A DNA stretch of 64,000 bases, from NCBI GenBank assembly GCA_963728825.1, contig CAVSLA010000001.1:572805-636804 (forward strand), in the 5' to 3' direction. Below the pieces are notes generated by a model, which was not told the DNA's origin, ran no database searches, and was given only the letters and a program-made list of their open reading frames with translations. This DNA comes from CAVREM01 sp963728825. Its GTDB lineage: Bacteria > Acidobacteriota > Vicinamibacteria > Vicinamibacterales > CAVVIG01. A program made the position numbers and the translations under genes. Each line of letters starts with the position of its first letter. Position 1 is the first letter of the stretch. Of the stretch, positions 35,148 through 43,397 are shown one piece after another.

Positions 35148-35987
35148 TCAGTCGGCCGCGGCGAGCCGCGCGAACTGACGCTTCAGCGCGTTGACCTCTG
35201 CCACGTAGCGGCGGGCGTCGTGGTCACCGCATCGCTGGCCGCGTCTGAATCGGAATCCGCGGCGCGCGTAGGCGTTGCCGGCCCCGCTCCCGCACAGATG
35301 GATGACCGCCGCGAGGTCCTGCCGCTGCTGCGGCGAGGCGGTGGCGATGCGGTTGCGCTCGAGGGTGCGCGCGACCGTGCGATCCAAGAGCGCCGCGGTC
35401 ATTTCGACCGCGTGCCCCGGTACCACGCGCGTGTAGAGCGCATTGAACCAGCACGATCGCGGGGCGTGCCAGGGACCGTCCTCGACCACGATGTGGTCAT
35501 GGATGCAGTAGCGTCTGGCTTCCGCGAAGGTGCCGTCGGTGATCTGAAACATGCCGACGGCGCTCGAGGCCGGCCGGTACACCTCGAATGGGTTCCAACT
35601 GAAGCGCCAGCGCCAATAGGTCCGGGCCACCGGGTTGCCGCTGCCCTCCACCTGGGCCAGTGCGGCCAGCAGCTCCGGCGTGATGACCGCCGTGGAGTGC
35701 CTGTCGAAGAGCGGGCCGTATTCCTGCCAGGTCTGCGCTGGAACTTTAAAGAAAGAGCCGCTGACCGGAAAAAATACTTCAGTCGGCTTGCGGGCCACCT
35801 GCACCACCCAGTTCACGCCCGCCCAGACCGCCACCAGAAGGACCATCCCGACGACGATCTGAATGGCCACTGGGGCGACGCGCAAGGCGCGGAGCGCGCG
35901 TCCGGCCAGACGCCAGGCCGCCCCCGAGCGACGGCGTCGGGTGCGCGTCCGCCACGGAGCGCCGCGCGAAAGGGTCGCGTTGAGCAT
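35148..35987 (-). CDS. Membrane-anchored lytic transglycosylase-like (SLT/lysozyme fold) protein
   Basis: A 279-residue protein with a basic N terminus, one membrane helix (VAIQIVVGMVLLVAVWAGVNWVV) and an extracytoplasmic lysozyme-like domain. The catalytic Glu is probably in LAALAQVEGSGNPVA; SAVGMFQITDGTFAEARRYC and AAVIHLCGSGAGNAYARRG match the SLT pattern (GxxQ, and a C-terminal Gly/Tyr segment). It would cleave peptidoglycan. ATG 35987 is preferred over the GTG at 36011 but has no clear ribosome site. It ends 28 bases before the cytochrome gene. Confidence 0.78.
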   Translation of the reverse strand: MLNATLSRGAPWRTRTRRRRSGAAWRLAGRALRALRVAPVAIQIVVGMVLLVAVWAGVNWVVQVARKPTEVFFPVSGSFFKVPAQTWQEYGPLFDRHSTAVITPELLAALAQVEGSGNPVARTYWRWRFSWNPFEVYRPASSAVGMFQITDGTFAEARRYCIHDHIVVEDGPWHAPRSCWFNALYTRVVPGHAVEMTAALLDRTVARTLERNRIATASPQQRQDLAAVIHLCGSGAGNAYARRGFRFRRGQRCGDHDARRYVAEVNALKRQFARLAAAD

Positions 35988-36031
35988 GACGGGTACTGCT
36001 CCAGTATGCACCGCTCAGGGGGCTTCTCCGA

Positions 36032-36067
36032 GATTTCAGGATTTGAGGATTTCAGGATTTGAGGATT
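36032..36067. repeat. Short tandem repeat, two and a quarter 16-base units
   Basis: The unit GATTTCAGGATTTGAG occurs at 36032-36047 and 36048-36063, and a third copy starts at 36064. Each unit is itself two near-identical 8-base halves. It lies between the SLT gene and the secreted protein gene, is AT-richer than its surroundings, and has no protein-coding role. Confidence 0.85.
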
Positions 36068-36084
36068 GTAGGAAAACTGGTGAG

Positions 36085-37089
36085 CTACGGTCGCGGCGCC
36101 GACCCGGCGCGCTCGGCCTCTAACAGCCGTGCCCCGCGAAGGATGGTCCCCAGCGCGTAGTTGTTCTCGTGGCAGGCGTACTCGAAGATCCGCTCGTCGG
36201 TGGCCGGCCACGCGTACTCCGCGGTCCACGGGCGCGCCCAGGTCCGGGGATCCTCAATCGTGAACTGATAGCGGAGCGTGCGCGCGTCGACTCGTGAAAA
36301 CCGCTCGACGACGTGAAGGTTTTCGCTCGCGCCGAGGAATCCATTCTGCGGCCGGAAGTTGATGGTATCGACCACGAGCGTGTCGCCCTCCCAGCGCCCG
36401 ACCGAATCGCCGAGCCACGTTCGCATCGCGGACGGCCGATGCCGTCCACCGATGCGGATGATCCGCGCATCGTGCACCATTTCGTTGTGGATCACGACGT
36501 AGTCCGGCGTCTGGATGATCTGATGCACGTTGTTGTAGAGGAAGGGAAGAATCGGCGTGCTCGACGTCGATCCCACGAGCAGACATCGCTCGGCGAGGCT
36601 CCGGCTCTCGGGGCCGTCGGCGGCATCGGGCGGCTCGACACCGGGGGTCTGAGGCGGCACCGCGGAAGCGGGCACGGCGGGCCGCGTTGTCGGCGGCAGG
36701 CGACCGTCCGCTGGATCGATGATCAGGGAGCTACGCGGCCGGCCGTCGAGAACGGTCACGCGCGACGGCAGTCCTCCGATCCAATACACGTTGTATCCGC
36801 CGACGTTGCCTGAGTTGCCCTGAGAACCGTCGCCGCCGAGCGGCGGGGCCGCTCGAGTGGGGCTGCTCGGCCGGTTCGCCAAGGCGACGAGATCGATCAC
36901 CTGCTGCGCCGCCCTTCTGGCTTGCTCGTCGCTCATCTCGAGCGGTTGTCCGGCCGGCCGTTCGAGAGGCGTGAGCGTGGCGACGTCGTAGGTGCCCTGG
37001 AGGTCGGGGGGTCCGCCGGTCTGCGGGCGCGTCCCCGGGCCCTGCGCGGAGACGACGGTCAGCGCGGAAATCAGGCAGATGGGAATCAT
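36085..37089 (-). CDS. Exported protein of unknown function, acidobacterial family
   Basis: A 334-residue protein with a signal peptide (MIPICLISALTVVSAQ). The family segments are GYNVYWIGGLPSRV, SSLIIDPADGRLPP, ERCLLVGSTSSTPILPFLYNNVHQI and AMRTWLGDSVGRWEGDTLVVDTINF. It ends with ERIFEYACHENNYALGTILRGARLLE. The LGDSVGRWEGDTLVV motif marks a family that is abundant in Acidobacteria and some Proteobacteria and has no assigned role. The true start is ATG 37089; the upstream open frame overlaps the kinase gene and has no sense. Confidence 0.85.
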   Translation of the reverse strand: MIPICLISALTVVSAQGPGTRPQTGGPPDLQGTYDVATLTPLERPAGQPLEMSDEQARRAAQQVIDLVALANRPSSPTRAAPPLGGDGSQGNSGNVGGYNVYWIGGLPSRVTVLDGRPRSSLIIDPADGRLPPTTRPAVPASAVPPQTPGVEPPDAADGPESRSLAERCLLVGSTSSTPILPFLYNNVHQIIQTPDYVVIHNEMVHDARIIRIGGRHRPSAMRTWLGDSVGRWEGDTLVVDTINFRPQNGFLGASENLHVVERFSRVDARTLRYQFTIEDPRTWARPWTAEYAWPATDERIFEYACHENNYALGTILRGARLLEAERAGSAPRP

Positions 37090-37136
37090 CCGACCGGGGC
37101 GCGAGGTGATTTCAGTTCGCGAGCGCACGCTGAAAT

Positions 37137-37925
37137 CTACCCTCGCGGTCGCTGATTCAGCAACCGGGCGATCTCTTTGAAACGCTGAAACGACAACCCC
37201 GCCTGCGCGAGATGGAAGGTGAGCGGGCGTCGCCATACCGATGTGAAGCTCGTGGCCAGAAGACGGGTGACTTCTTCGTCCTCGTAGACGTCCAGAATGA
37301 GGTGGAGCGTCTCGGCTATCCTCTCGGGGGCCGTGCGGACCAGGCACGTGACGACCAGTGCACGCAGATCGTCGGCGCGTCGCCAGGCCATCGGACGACT
37401 CGCGTCATGAATGGTTTCGAAGTCGAACCAATGGGCGGCTCCAGACTCGATCAGCACGTTCTCGGCCATCGCATCCCCGTGGGTAAATCCCAGGTGATGG
37501 AACTCGGCGAGGGCGACGACCGCCCGTTCGATGGCCGTCTTCCTGACCGACTCCTCCAGCGCCGGATCCTCCAGCAAGGTCGCGAGCGTTTTTCCAGCGA
37601 GGCACGGCAGGACGAGCGTGCCGTCGGCATCGATCCGAATCGACGCACCGCGGAGGCTGCGGTAGACGCGGCGCTCGCGTTCCTCCCAGTCCCGCTGGGG
37701 GAGAACCCGCACACCGGTATCTAGGATGCTGAGCAGCGGACCGCCCATCCAGACCAGAAGCGGCGCATAGAAGCGGCGGTACTTTCGTACCTGAGACGAC
37801 CCTGAGCTTGTCGAAGGGTCGCCGGCCTGGCTGACGATGTAAGCCTTCGAGTAGGTCGCGGAGCGGAGCAGCCGCCCCAGAGCCAGGCACAGGCCAAAGT
37901 AACCACGCTCCGCCAGCTCCCGCAT
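37137..37925 (-). CDS. Kdo/APH-like small-molecule or lipid-glycan kinase
   Basis: A 262-residue kinase-like protein. The catalytic loop is THGDAMAENVLIE (H149, D151, N156) and the metal-binding motif is FDFETI (D168, with Glu for Gly). This is the layout of the WaaP/KdkA lipopolysaccharide kinases and aminoglycoside phosphotransferases, not of protein Ser/Thr kinases. Residues 37-44 (PSTSSGSS) come from a repeated DNA element inserted in frame. Its ATG overlaps the stop of the GT2 gene by one base, and it is the last gene of a six-gene uppS operon. The probable substrate is a sugar of a lipid-linked glycan, which is inference. Confidence 0.75.
   Translation of the reverse strand: MRELAERGYFGLCLALGRLLRSATYSKAYIVSQAGDPSTSSGSSQVRKYRRFYAPLLVWMGGPLLSILDTGVRVLPQRDWEERERRVYRSLRGASIRIDADGTLVLPCLAGKTLATLLEDPALEESVRKTAIERAVVALAEFHHLGFTHGDAMAENVLIESGAAHWFDFETIHDASRPMAWRRADDLRALVVTCLVRTAPERIAETLHLILDVYEDEEVTRLLATSFTSVWRRPLTFHLAQAGLSFQRFKEIARLLNQRPRG
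37798..37820. repeat. Hairpin-forming dispersed repeat inside the kinase gene
   Basis: GACCCT (37798-37803) and AGGGTC (37815-37820) are perfect inverted arms around TGAGCTTGTCGAA-like central bases. Read on the minus strand it begins GACCCTTCGACAAGCTC, the core of a dispersed element met in many bacterial genomes. Here it is translated in frame as DPSTSSGSS. Confidence 0.7.
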
Positions 37926-38698
37926 CAGCGATGGCCTGTTTGGTGTCGAATCCGATCGGTGAGCGACGTGCGCGCCCAGGGGAAGAGAACCACCGAGACC
38001 CACTTCAGGAATGTTCGAAGGTAACCGAATGACTGGAGCTCCATGCGCCGGCTGGAGGTGCGCGCGGTGAGGCTTCGATCGTAGAGGAAGCGCTCACGGT
38101 GGTGCCGGTAGGCCGGCACGGTCAGCGGCCACTCTTCGGCGATCGCCCAGGACTCGTCGAAGGGACCGTAGCGCTCGAAGTGCGCCCGGTCACAGCTCAT
38201 GAACGCCGGCATCGACTTGGCTCTTGCCAGCGGGACGTGTCGCGCCAGGCCCCAGAAGCTCCACCAGAGCCAGGCTCGGATCCCGGGCTCGCGCGAGACG
38301 AGACGAAAGAGCACCAGGCACTTGCGCTCGTCCTCGTGGAGTTTCAGGATGCGGTCGACGGCGTTCTCCGGAACGATGGTGTCCGCGTCGACGAAACAAA
38401 GCACCTGCCCCGAGCTGGCCGCGGCCCCGGCGTTGCGCGCCGCGGCGCCGGTCCCGCCGGCGCAACTGACCAATCGCACCCCGACGTCATCGCCGAAGAT
38501 GCCCACATTGGCCGCTGTGGCGTCTTCGCTCGCATCGTCCGCCACGATGACCTCGAACGCGGTATCGGGGAGCCAGAGATCGTCACGCGGGCCCCCCGTC
38601 GCTCGAGCCACACTCGCGAGGATGGCTTCCAGGGTCTCGCCGATCAGCGCCTCCTCGTTTCGCGCGGGAATCACGAAAGAGAGACGCGTCTCACTCAT
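37925..38698 (-). CDS. Family 2 glycosyltransferase
   Basis: A 257-residue GT-A enzyme. The N terminus is LSFVIPARNEEALIGETLEAIL, the first Asp motif is VIVADDASEDAT, and the DXD-like motif is CFVDADTIVPENAV. An acceptor region follows (SCDRAHFERYGPFDESWAIAEEWPL). There is one hydrophobic stretch near the C terminus (LRTFLKWVSVVLFPW), suggesting membrane contact. It overlaps the upstream methyltransferase by 8 bases and the downstream kinase by one base. The sugar donor and acceptor are unknown; context suggests a polyprenyl-linked or membrane-bound glycan. Confidence 0.9.
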   Translation of the reverse strand: MSETRLSFVIPARNEEALIGETLEAILASVARATGGPRDDLWLPDTAFEVIVADDASEDATAANVGIFGDDVGVRLVSCAGGTGAAARNAGAAASSGQVLCFVDADTIVPENAVDRILKLHEDERKCLVLFRLVSREPGIRAWLWWSFWGLARHVPLARAKSMPAFMSCDRAHFERYGPFDESWAIAEEWPLTVPAYRHHRERFLYDRSLTARTSSRRMELQSFGYLRTFLKWVSVVLFPWARTSLTDRIRHQTGHR

Positions 38699-39320
38699 CG
38701 CGGTCCAGGATCCACCCGGCGACCACCAATGAGCGGCTCCGCCACACGGGCCGCTCGCGCCGCGACCGGACTCGCAGCCCCGCCGCCATCACGTCGCGCT
38801 GAAGATCGTGGGCGGTATAGAAGCGCAGCGCATGCATCGTGAACGGCGCATCCGGAGGGACGTAGCCGAGAACCTTCGAAACGTGGAATCCCACGATTGT
38901 CCACAGAAACTCCCGGAGGCGAAGCCACGTGTAGCCAAGGCGGTCCGAATGAAGTGATTGGACCAGGATGATGGGTCCCCTGGTGACGCGAGCCGCTTCT
39001 GACAGGACACCAGCGGGATCGTTCGGGTAGGAAAGCATGAACAAGAGCAGCGTGGCCGAGAACGTTCCCTCTTCGAACGGAAGAACCCCGTCGGCGATCA
39101 GAACCGGCGGCCGTCCCACGACATGCAGGTCGCCGACGTCGGCTGTGACCACCTCGAGTCCGGAATCTCGTTCCAGCCGGGCGGAGAAGTGCCCCGTCCC
39201 CGATCCGAGATCCAGCACGGGGCCCTTGGTCGGCAGCCATGCACCCACCTGCCCCATCAGCTGACTGGCTCGCCGTTCCATGACGGCGTCAAGTATCGAC
39301 TTCAACATCACTCGCGTCAT
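38691..39320 (-). CDS. Class I SAM-dependent methyltransferase
   Basis: A 209-residue methyltransferase with motif I PVLDLGSGTGHFSARLE (residues ~34-50), motif II EVVTADVGD, and the motif IV region ADGVLPFEEGTFSATLLLFMLSY. It belongs to the UbiE/Methyltransf_11 group that acts on lipids or sugars. It overlaps the deacetylase gene by 32 bases and the GT2 gene by 8, so it is translationally coupled to both. No signal sequence, so it works on the cytoplasmic face. Confidence 0.88.
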   Translation of the reverse strand: MTRVMLKSILDAVMERRASQLMGQVGAWLPTKGPVLDLGSGTGHFSARLERDSGLEVVTADVGDLHVVGRPPVLIADGVLPFEEGTFSATLLLFMLSYPNDPAGVLSEAARVTRGPIILVQSLHSDRLGYTWLRLREFLWTIVGFHVSKVLGYVPPDAPFTMHALRFYTAHDLQRDVMAAGLRVRSRRERPVWRSRSLVVAGWILDRDE

Positions 39321-40014
39321 TAATCACATCGAGCAACCCTGTTGGCGTGCTCGGTTCGAAACCAGACTCGAGGAGCCGTTCGGTGAGTCGGAGGATCTTC
39401 GGCCAGAATCCGCGCTGCAGATCTCTCGGGTGGATCGCGACGGTCGGGACTCCACGATTCAAGGAGTGAAGCAGCCACCCGCTCCCATGGCCGAGATGCC
39501 CGAGTCGGTCCCAGCGACCCCAGTCCCAGCTCCAGGTCGCCAGGGGAACCCTTCTGCCCGCGCGTGATTCGAGGGAGAAAAAGCCGAGGACGTGCTGCAA
39601 GGCATCGTCTCTGTCCAAACGCACCCGTCCAAGTTGCCAGGCCGGCGGGAGGAAGGTTCGAGCCGGCTCCCCGAACACCTCGGTGAAGACACACTGTCCG
39701 CGCTCGAGGGTGCGTCGAGTTTCCTCGCGATCCAGCCCGTTCATCTCGTCGCTGCTCTCGGCGATCAACGTGACCGGTCCCCAACCTCGCTGACGTTGAT
39801 GGAAGTAGCCGTGGAGGAGAAGCTCGTCGGAGCTCTCCCGGATCAACCGGCAGTAGTCAGGATGCGCCGCCAGTGCCCACTCGCCGTGCCAGTTGGGGAC
39901 CACTCCCAAAGAGAGGCGACGCCCGAGAAAAGGCGCAAGGTCGCGGATCATCATCCGAGTCTCACGGGCGTAGGCCGGAGTGGCATCGTGGAAACAGACG
40001 AGGAAGGGCCGCAT
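39289..40014 (-). CDS. DUF2334 polysaccharide deacetylase-like protein
   Basis: A 241-residue NodB-like TIM-barrel protein. The first strand FLVCFHDATPAY carries the His-Asp pair used for metal binding, and LLLHGYFHQR carries the second His motif. The end PTVAIHPRDL carries the C-terminal His. These match the DUF2334 branch of polysaccharide deacetylases. It would remove an acetyl group from an amino sugar, and it has no signal peptide, so a cytoplasmic lipid-linked sugar is the likelier substrate. It starts 5 bases after the permease stop and overlaps the methyltransferase gene. Confidence 0.85.
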   Translation of the reverse strand: MRPFLVCFHDATPAYARETRMMIRDLAPFLGRRLSLGVVPNWHGEWALAAHPDYCRLIRESSDELLLHGYFHQRQRGWGPVTLIAESSDEMNGLDREETRRTLERGQCVFTEVFGEPARTFLPPAWQLGRVRLDRDDALQHVLGFFSLESRAGRRVPLATWSWDWGRWDRLGHLGHGSGWLLHSLNRGVPTVAIHPRDLQRGFWPKILRLTERLLESGFEPSTPTGLLDVINDASDVEVDT

Positions 40015-40019
40015 AGCCC

Positions 40020-42479
40020 TCAGCCCTCAGCCCTGAGCGCTTCCGTTGGATCGATCCTCAGCGCGCGTTGCAGTGGCACCGCACATGCCGTCAGTCCGAC
40101 GACCAGCATGATGGCGTCGGCGGCAAGCAACAGCAGGACCTCGCGCATTGATCCAAGGCCCACCAGTGCCGCCAGTCCACTACCGGCGAGTACGCCCGCG
40201 CTGATCTGCAGGAGCGCGCGCGAGAAAATGCCGGCCACGATGCGTCCCGGGCTCGCGCCGAGTGCGGCGCGAATGCCGATCTCTCGCGTCCGTCGCGCGA
40301 CGGTGAACGACATCAGCGCATGGATGCCGGTCGCCGACAGCAGCAGGACGATGAACGAGATGAGCCAGGCCACTGCCGTCAACGCCCAGTTCATCGTGGC
40401 CTCGCCGCCACCCACCTGAGCGAGCGGCTGAACATCGGTCAACCGGATCGTGGGATCGACGTCGGCGGCAATCTTCCGCAGGCGCATGGCAAACCCGTCC
40501 GGATCGCGCGCGCGGACGGCGAGGCTGACATCCTCGCCCGGCGTCGGCAGACGCGGGCGATACATCGCCGATTGTTCGTGCGGCACCGGCAGCTGCCAGC
40601 CGAAGTCCTTGACCATGCCGACGACCTCGTACCATGCCTCGCCGGTCACGCTGCTGTCCTCACCGCTCACGATGCGGACGCGTCGACCGACCGGGTTGCG
40701 GTCAACGAGCACGTGGCGCGCAAACGATTCGTTCACCATCATCACGCGACCGGTTTCGTAGTCGAGTGGCCCGAAGTCGCGACCGGCAACCACGGACGTG
40801 CCGAAGGCGGCAAAGAAGCCACGCGAAACGTGGACCAGCGTGCTGGTGCGCAGGCCGGTCTCGGGAGCGCCGGTCGTCGAATCGACCTCGATCCGATACT
40901 TGAACTGGTCCATCACGGGAAGCCGGTCGGCAAATGTGACGTGCTCGACACCCGGCTCGGCGCTGAGCCGTCGTTCCAGCTCATCGACGCTGAGGCGCGC
41001 CCGCCGGGCAAATGCAGCCGAATCTGTCCCGTGCTCTTCGTGGTCCATATCAACGCCTGCGGTCAGGTACCGCTCTGCGCCGATACCTTCCGCTCTCTGC
41101 CGGAACCGGTTGGACTCGAAGACACCACCGGCGGCGAGCGGCAGAAATGCGACGGTGATCGCGACCTGCACGACGATCACCGTGGTCCAGAACGCGCCGA
41201 ATCGGAGCCCCGAGCCCGCCGCGCTCTCGCTGCGCAGCGCGTTCTGCACATTGATCTTCGTGATCCGCAGCGCTGGCAGAATCCCGACGATCGCGGCGCC
41301 GACGAGCGCGAGCAGCGTCGCGTACAGCACAGTTCGCCACGACAGGCTGTCGTCGATCCAGAACGGCAGCGCATCATTGCCGGCAAACAGGGTCAACCCC
41401 CAGCGCAGCGAGAACCTCGCGACGAGCAGCCCGAGCATCGCTGCGACGGCGGTCAGCAGCAGAGCCTCGATGAACAGCTGCGAAATGATGCGGCCACGGC
41501 TGGCGCCTAGCGCGTTTCGAACCGCGATCTCCCATCCACGTGTAGCAGTCCGTGCGAACACGAGCGTGGCGACGTTCGTGCAGACAACGGCCAGCAGCAT
41601 CAGGAAAAGGCCGTTCACCACGTTCAGGATGGTCCTGACAAAGAGCGCCTCGCCGCCTTCGAGGAGCGGCTTGGCGTAGGCAATGACTCGCGGTTTGAGA
41701 TGCTGGTGGGTCTCCGGATTGATGGACGCAACGCGCGCCCCGATTGTGGCCAGTTCGGCCTGCGCTTCAGCCATGGATGCGCCCGGCGCGAGGCGGCCAA
41801 AGATCGAAACGGCCGGTCCCGTGCGCGGCGCGAGCAACGATCCGTCCACGCGCAGCGGCAGCCAGATGCGCTCGCTCACGGGAAAGCCGAAGCCTTCGGG
41901 CATCACTCCGACAATCGTTGCTGTGGCCGTGCCGAGCTTCACCGTTCGTCCCACCACGCCGTGATCACTCGCGAAGCGCGTCTTCCACAGCGTGTGACTG
42001 ATGACCACCACCGGCGGCTCCGCTGGTCGTTCGTCCTGGTCCGTGAGCGTACGACCCAACAGCGGTGCCGTCCCGATCAGCCTGAACGCGTTGGCCGTGA
42101 CCTCCGCTCCCGGCACCGGCTCCACCCGGCCGTCCTCCGTGGCGAGGTTCCGTACGAAGACAATCGCCGCGCCCAGGTTGTCGACCGTCTTGACCTGCTC
42201 GCGCCAGATCGCGAAATCGTGCAGCGCTCGCGCTTCCGGCTGAAACTCGTTCGCGTTCCAGTTGCGAATCGACACCACACGGTCGGCATCCCGCATCGGT
42301 AACCGCGGGTTCTTCCACTTGTTGAGCGCCTCGAAATAGATCGTGCCCAACGCGATCGCGACCGCTATCGCCACCGTGCCGACCAGCGTCAGCCCCGGGT
42401 ACCGCGCCAGCATGCGGAACCCGACCTTGAAATCCAGCAGGGAAAACCGGAGCTGGTCGAGACGCTTCAGTCTGGTCAT
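40020..42479 (-). CDS. FtsX/MacB-type permease in the uppS operon
   Basis: An 819-residue permease with two FtsX domains (TRGWEIAVRNALGASRGRIISQLF and VARRTREIGIRAALGASPGRI) and a MacB core (VPGAEVTANAFRLIGTAPLLGRTLTD, GVMPEGFGFPVSERIWLPL). It lacks the ~60-residue helical region that starts other ADOP proteins and begins directly at FSLLDFKVGFRMLARYPG. Its ATG overlaps the uppS stop (TGATG) and its own stop is 5 bases from the deacetylase start, so it is an integral part of this operon. It may move or extract a lipid-linked product, which is inference. Confidence 0.9.
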   Translation of the reverse strand: MTRLKRLDQLRFSLLDFKVGFRMLARYPGLTLVGTVAIAVAIALGTIYFEALNKWKNPRLPMRDADRVVSIRNWNANEFQPEARALHDFAIWREQVKTVDNLGAAIVFVRNLATEDGRVEPVPGAEVTANAFRLIGTAPLLGRTLTDQDERPAEPPVVVISHTLWKTRFASDHGVVGRTVKLGTATATIVGVMPEGFGFPVSERIWLPLRVDGSLLAPRTGPAVSIFGRLAPGASMAEAQAELATIGARVASINPETHQHLKPRVIAYAKPLLEGGEALFVRTILNVVNGLFLMLLAVVCTNVATLVFARTATRGWEIAVRNALGASRGRIISQLFIEALLLTAVAAMLGLLVARFSLRWGLTLFAGNDALPFWIDDSLSWRTVLYATLLALVGAAIVGILPALRITKINVQNALRSESAAGSGLRFGAFWTTVIVVQVAITVAFLPLAAGGVFESNRFRQRAEGIGAERYLTAGVDMDHEEHGTDSAAFARRARLSVDELERRLSAEPGVEHVTFADRLPVMDQFKYRIEVDSTTGAPETGLRTSTLVHVSRGFFAAFGTSVVAGRDFGPLDYETGRVMMVNESFARHVLVDRNPVGRRVRIVSGEDSSVTGEAWYEVVGMVKDFGWQLPVPHEQSAMYRPRLPTPGEDVSLAVRARDPDGFAMRLRKIAADVDPTIRLTDVQPLAQVGGGEATMNWALTAVAWLISFIVLLLSATGIHALMSFTVARRTREIGIRAALGASPGRIVAGIFSRALLQISAGVLAGSGLAALVGLGSMREVLLLLAADAIMLVVGLTACAVPLQRALRIDPTEALRAEG

Positions 42480-43267
42480 CAGGTGCTTTCTCCGCTGAGG
42501 ATTCCTCCGTATCGTCGATCGCGAGCGGCAAAATTCTGTACGGCGGAAGCGAGCTCGACTTTGTTGAAGTCCGGCCACAGGACCTTGGTGAAGTAGAGCT
42601 CGGCGTAGGCCGACTCCCAAAGCAGGAAATCACTCAATCGCTGTTCTCCGCCGGTGCGGATGAGCAAATCCACGTCACGCGTACCGCTCGGTGCATTGAT
42701 GGCCTCATGCAGGGATCGCTCGAAGGCCTGGCGGGTCGGCGGTGTCCCTCTGGCGACACGCCAGGCCGCCGCCAACAGCGCATCGCGGGCCGAATAGTCG
42801 ATCGCGAGCCGGAGGTGGAGAGAGGTTCCACCGCACGTACGCTCCTCGACGTGCTCGATGCTGCGTCTGAGGGAACCCGGGATCCGGTCCCGACGCCCGA
42901 TCACGCTCAGGCGCACACCGTTGTCGGTCATCGTGGCGCCCTCTGAGTCCAGGTGGTTCTGCAGCAGACGCATCAGGTTATCCACTTCGCCCCGCGGACG
43001 GCGCCAATTGTCGGAAGAAAAAGCGTAGAGCGTCAGGGTAGTGATTCCCAACGCCGGCGCGGACTCGACCGTTCGCCGGACCGCCGCCGCTCCGGCGATA
43101 TGACCCTCCTCCCTGGGCCGACCGCGCAGGAGAGCCCAGCGGCCGTTGCCATCCATATTGATCGCGACATGGAATCGGTCGCGGCCCAAGCCCATTCGCT
43201 CCGCGTTCCCGACCGGCTCCGATGGTTCGGGGTCCCGCCATCGCGAATCCAAGCTGGTTGTTGTCAC
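42479..43267 (-). CDS. uppS: Cis-prenyltransferase (undecaprenyl diphosphate synthase type)
   Basis: A 262-residue Z-type prenyltransferase. D39 lies in the catalytic segment INMDGNGRWALLRG, LYAFSSDNWRRP follows, and the C-terminal signature is DLLIRTGGEQRLSDFLLW with AYAELYFTKVLWPDF. It adds isopentenyl units to farnesyl diphosphate to give the carrier lipid for cell-wall and glycan synthesis. GTG 43267 has GGAG 7 bases upstream and is preferred to ATG 43195. It heads an operon of envelope-modification genes rather than sitting with cdsA and dxr as usual, so it may be a second, dedicated copy. Confidence 0.92.
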   Translation of the reverse strand: MTTTSLDSRWRDPEPSEPVGNAERMGLGRDRFHVAINMDGNGRWALLRGRPREEGHIAGAAAVRRTVESAPALGITTLTLYAFSSDNWRRPRGEVDNLMRLLQNHLDSEGATMTDNGVRLSVIGRRDRIPGSLRRSIEHVEERTCGGTSLHLRLAIDYSARDALLAAAWRVARGTPPTRQAFERSLHEAINAPSGTRDVDLLIRTGGEQRLSDFLLWESAYAELYFTKVLWPDFNKVELASAVQNFAARDRRYGGILSGEST

Positions 43268-43397
43268 AACGCATCTCCAGAAAAACGGGTCTCAGGTCGT
43301 GCACCGCCCTATTGGCCGCCTGCGTCCGAGAGGATCGCCCGGACCGCCCGTTGGGGTCTTCACGCTCAAGTGAGCGTTGCGTGAGATGTCGATGAGA

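Noticed and set aside
40320..41510. 396-codon plus-strand frame opposite the uppS-operon permease
   Set aside because: Antisense shadow; no recognisable domain and a clear gene on the other strand.
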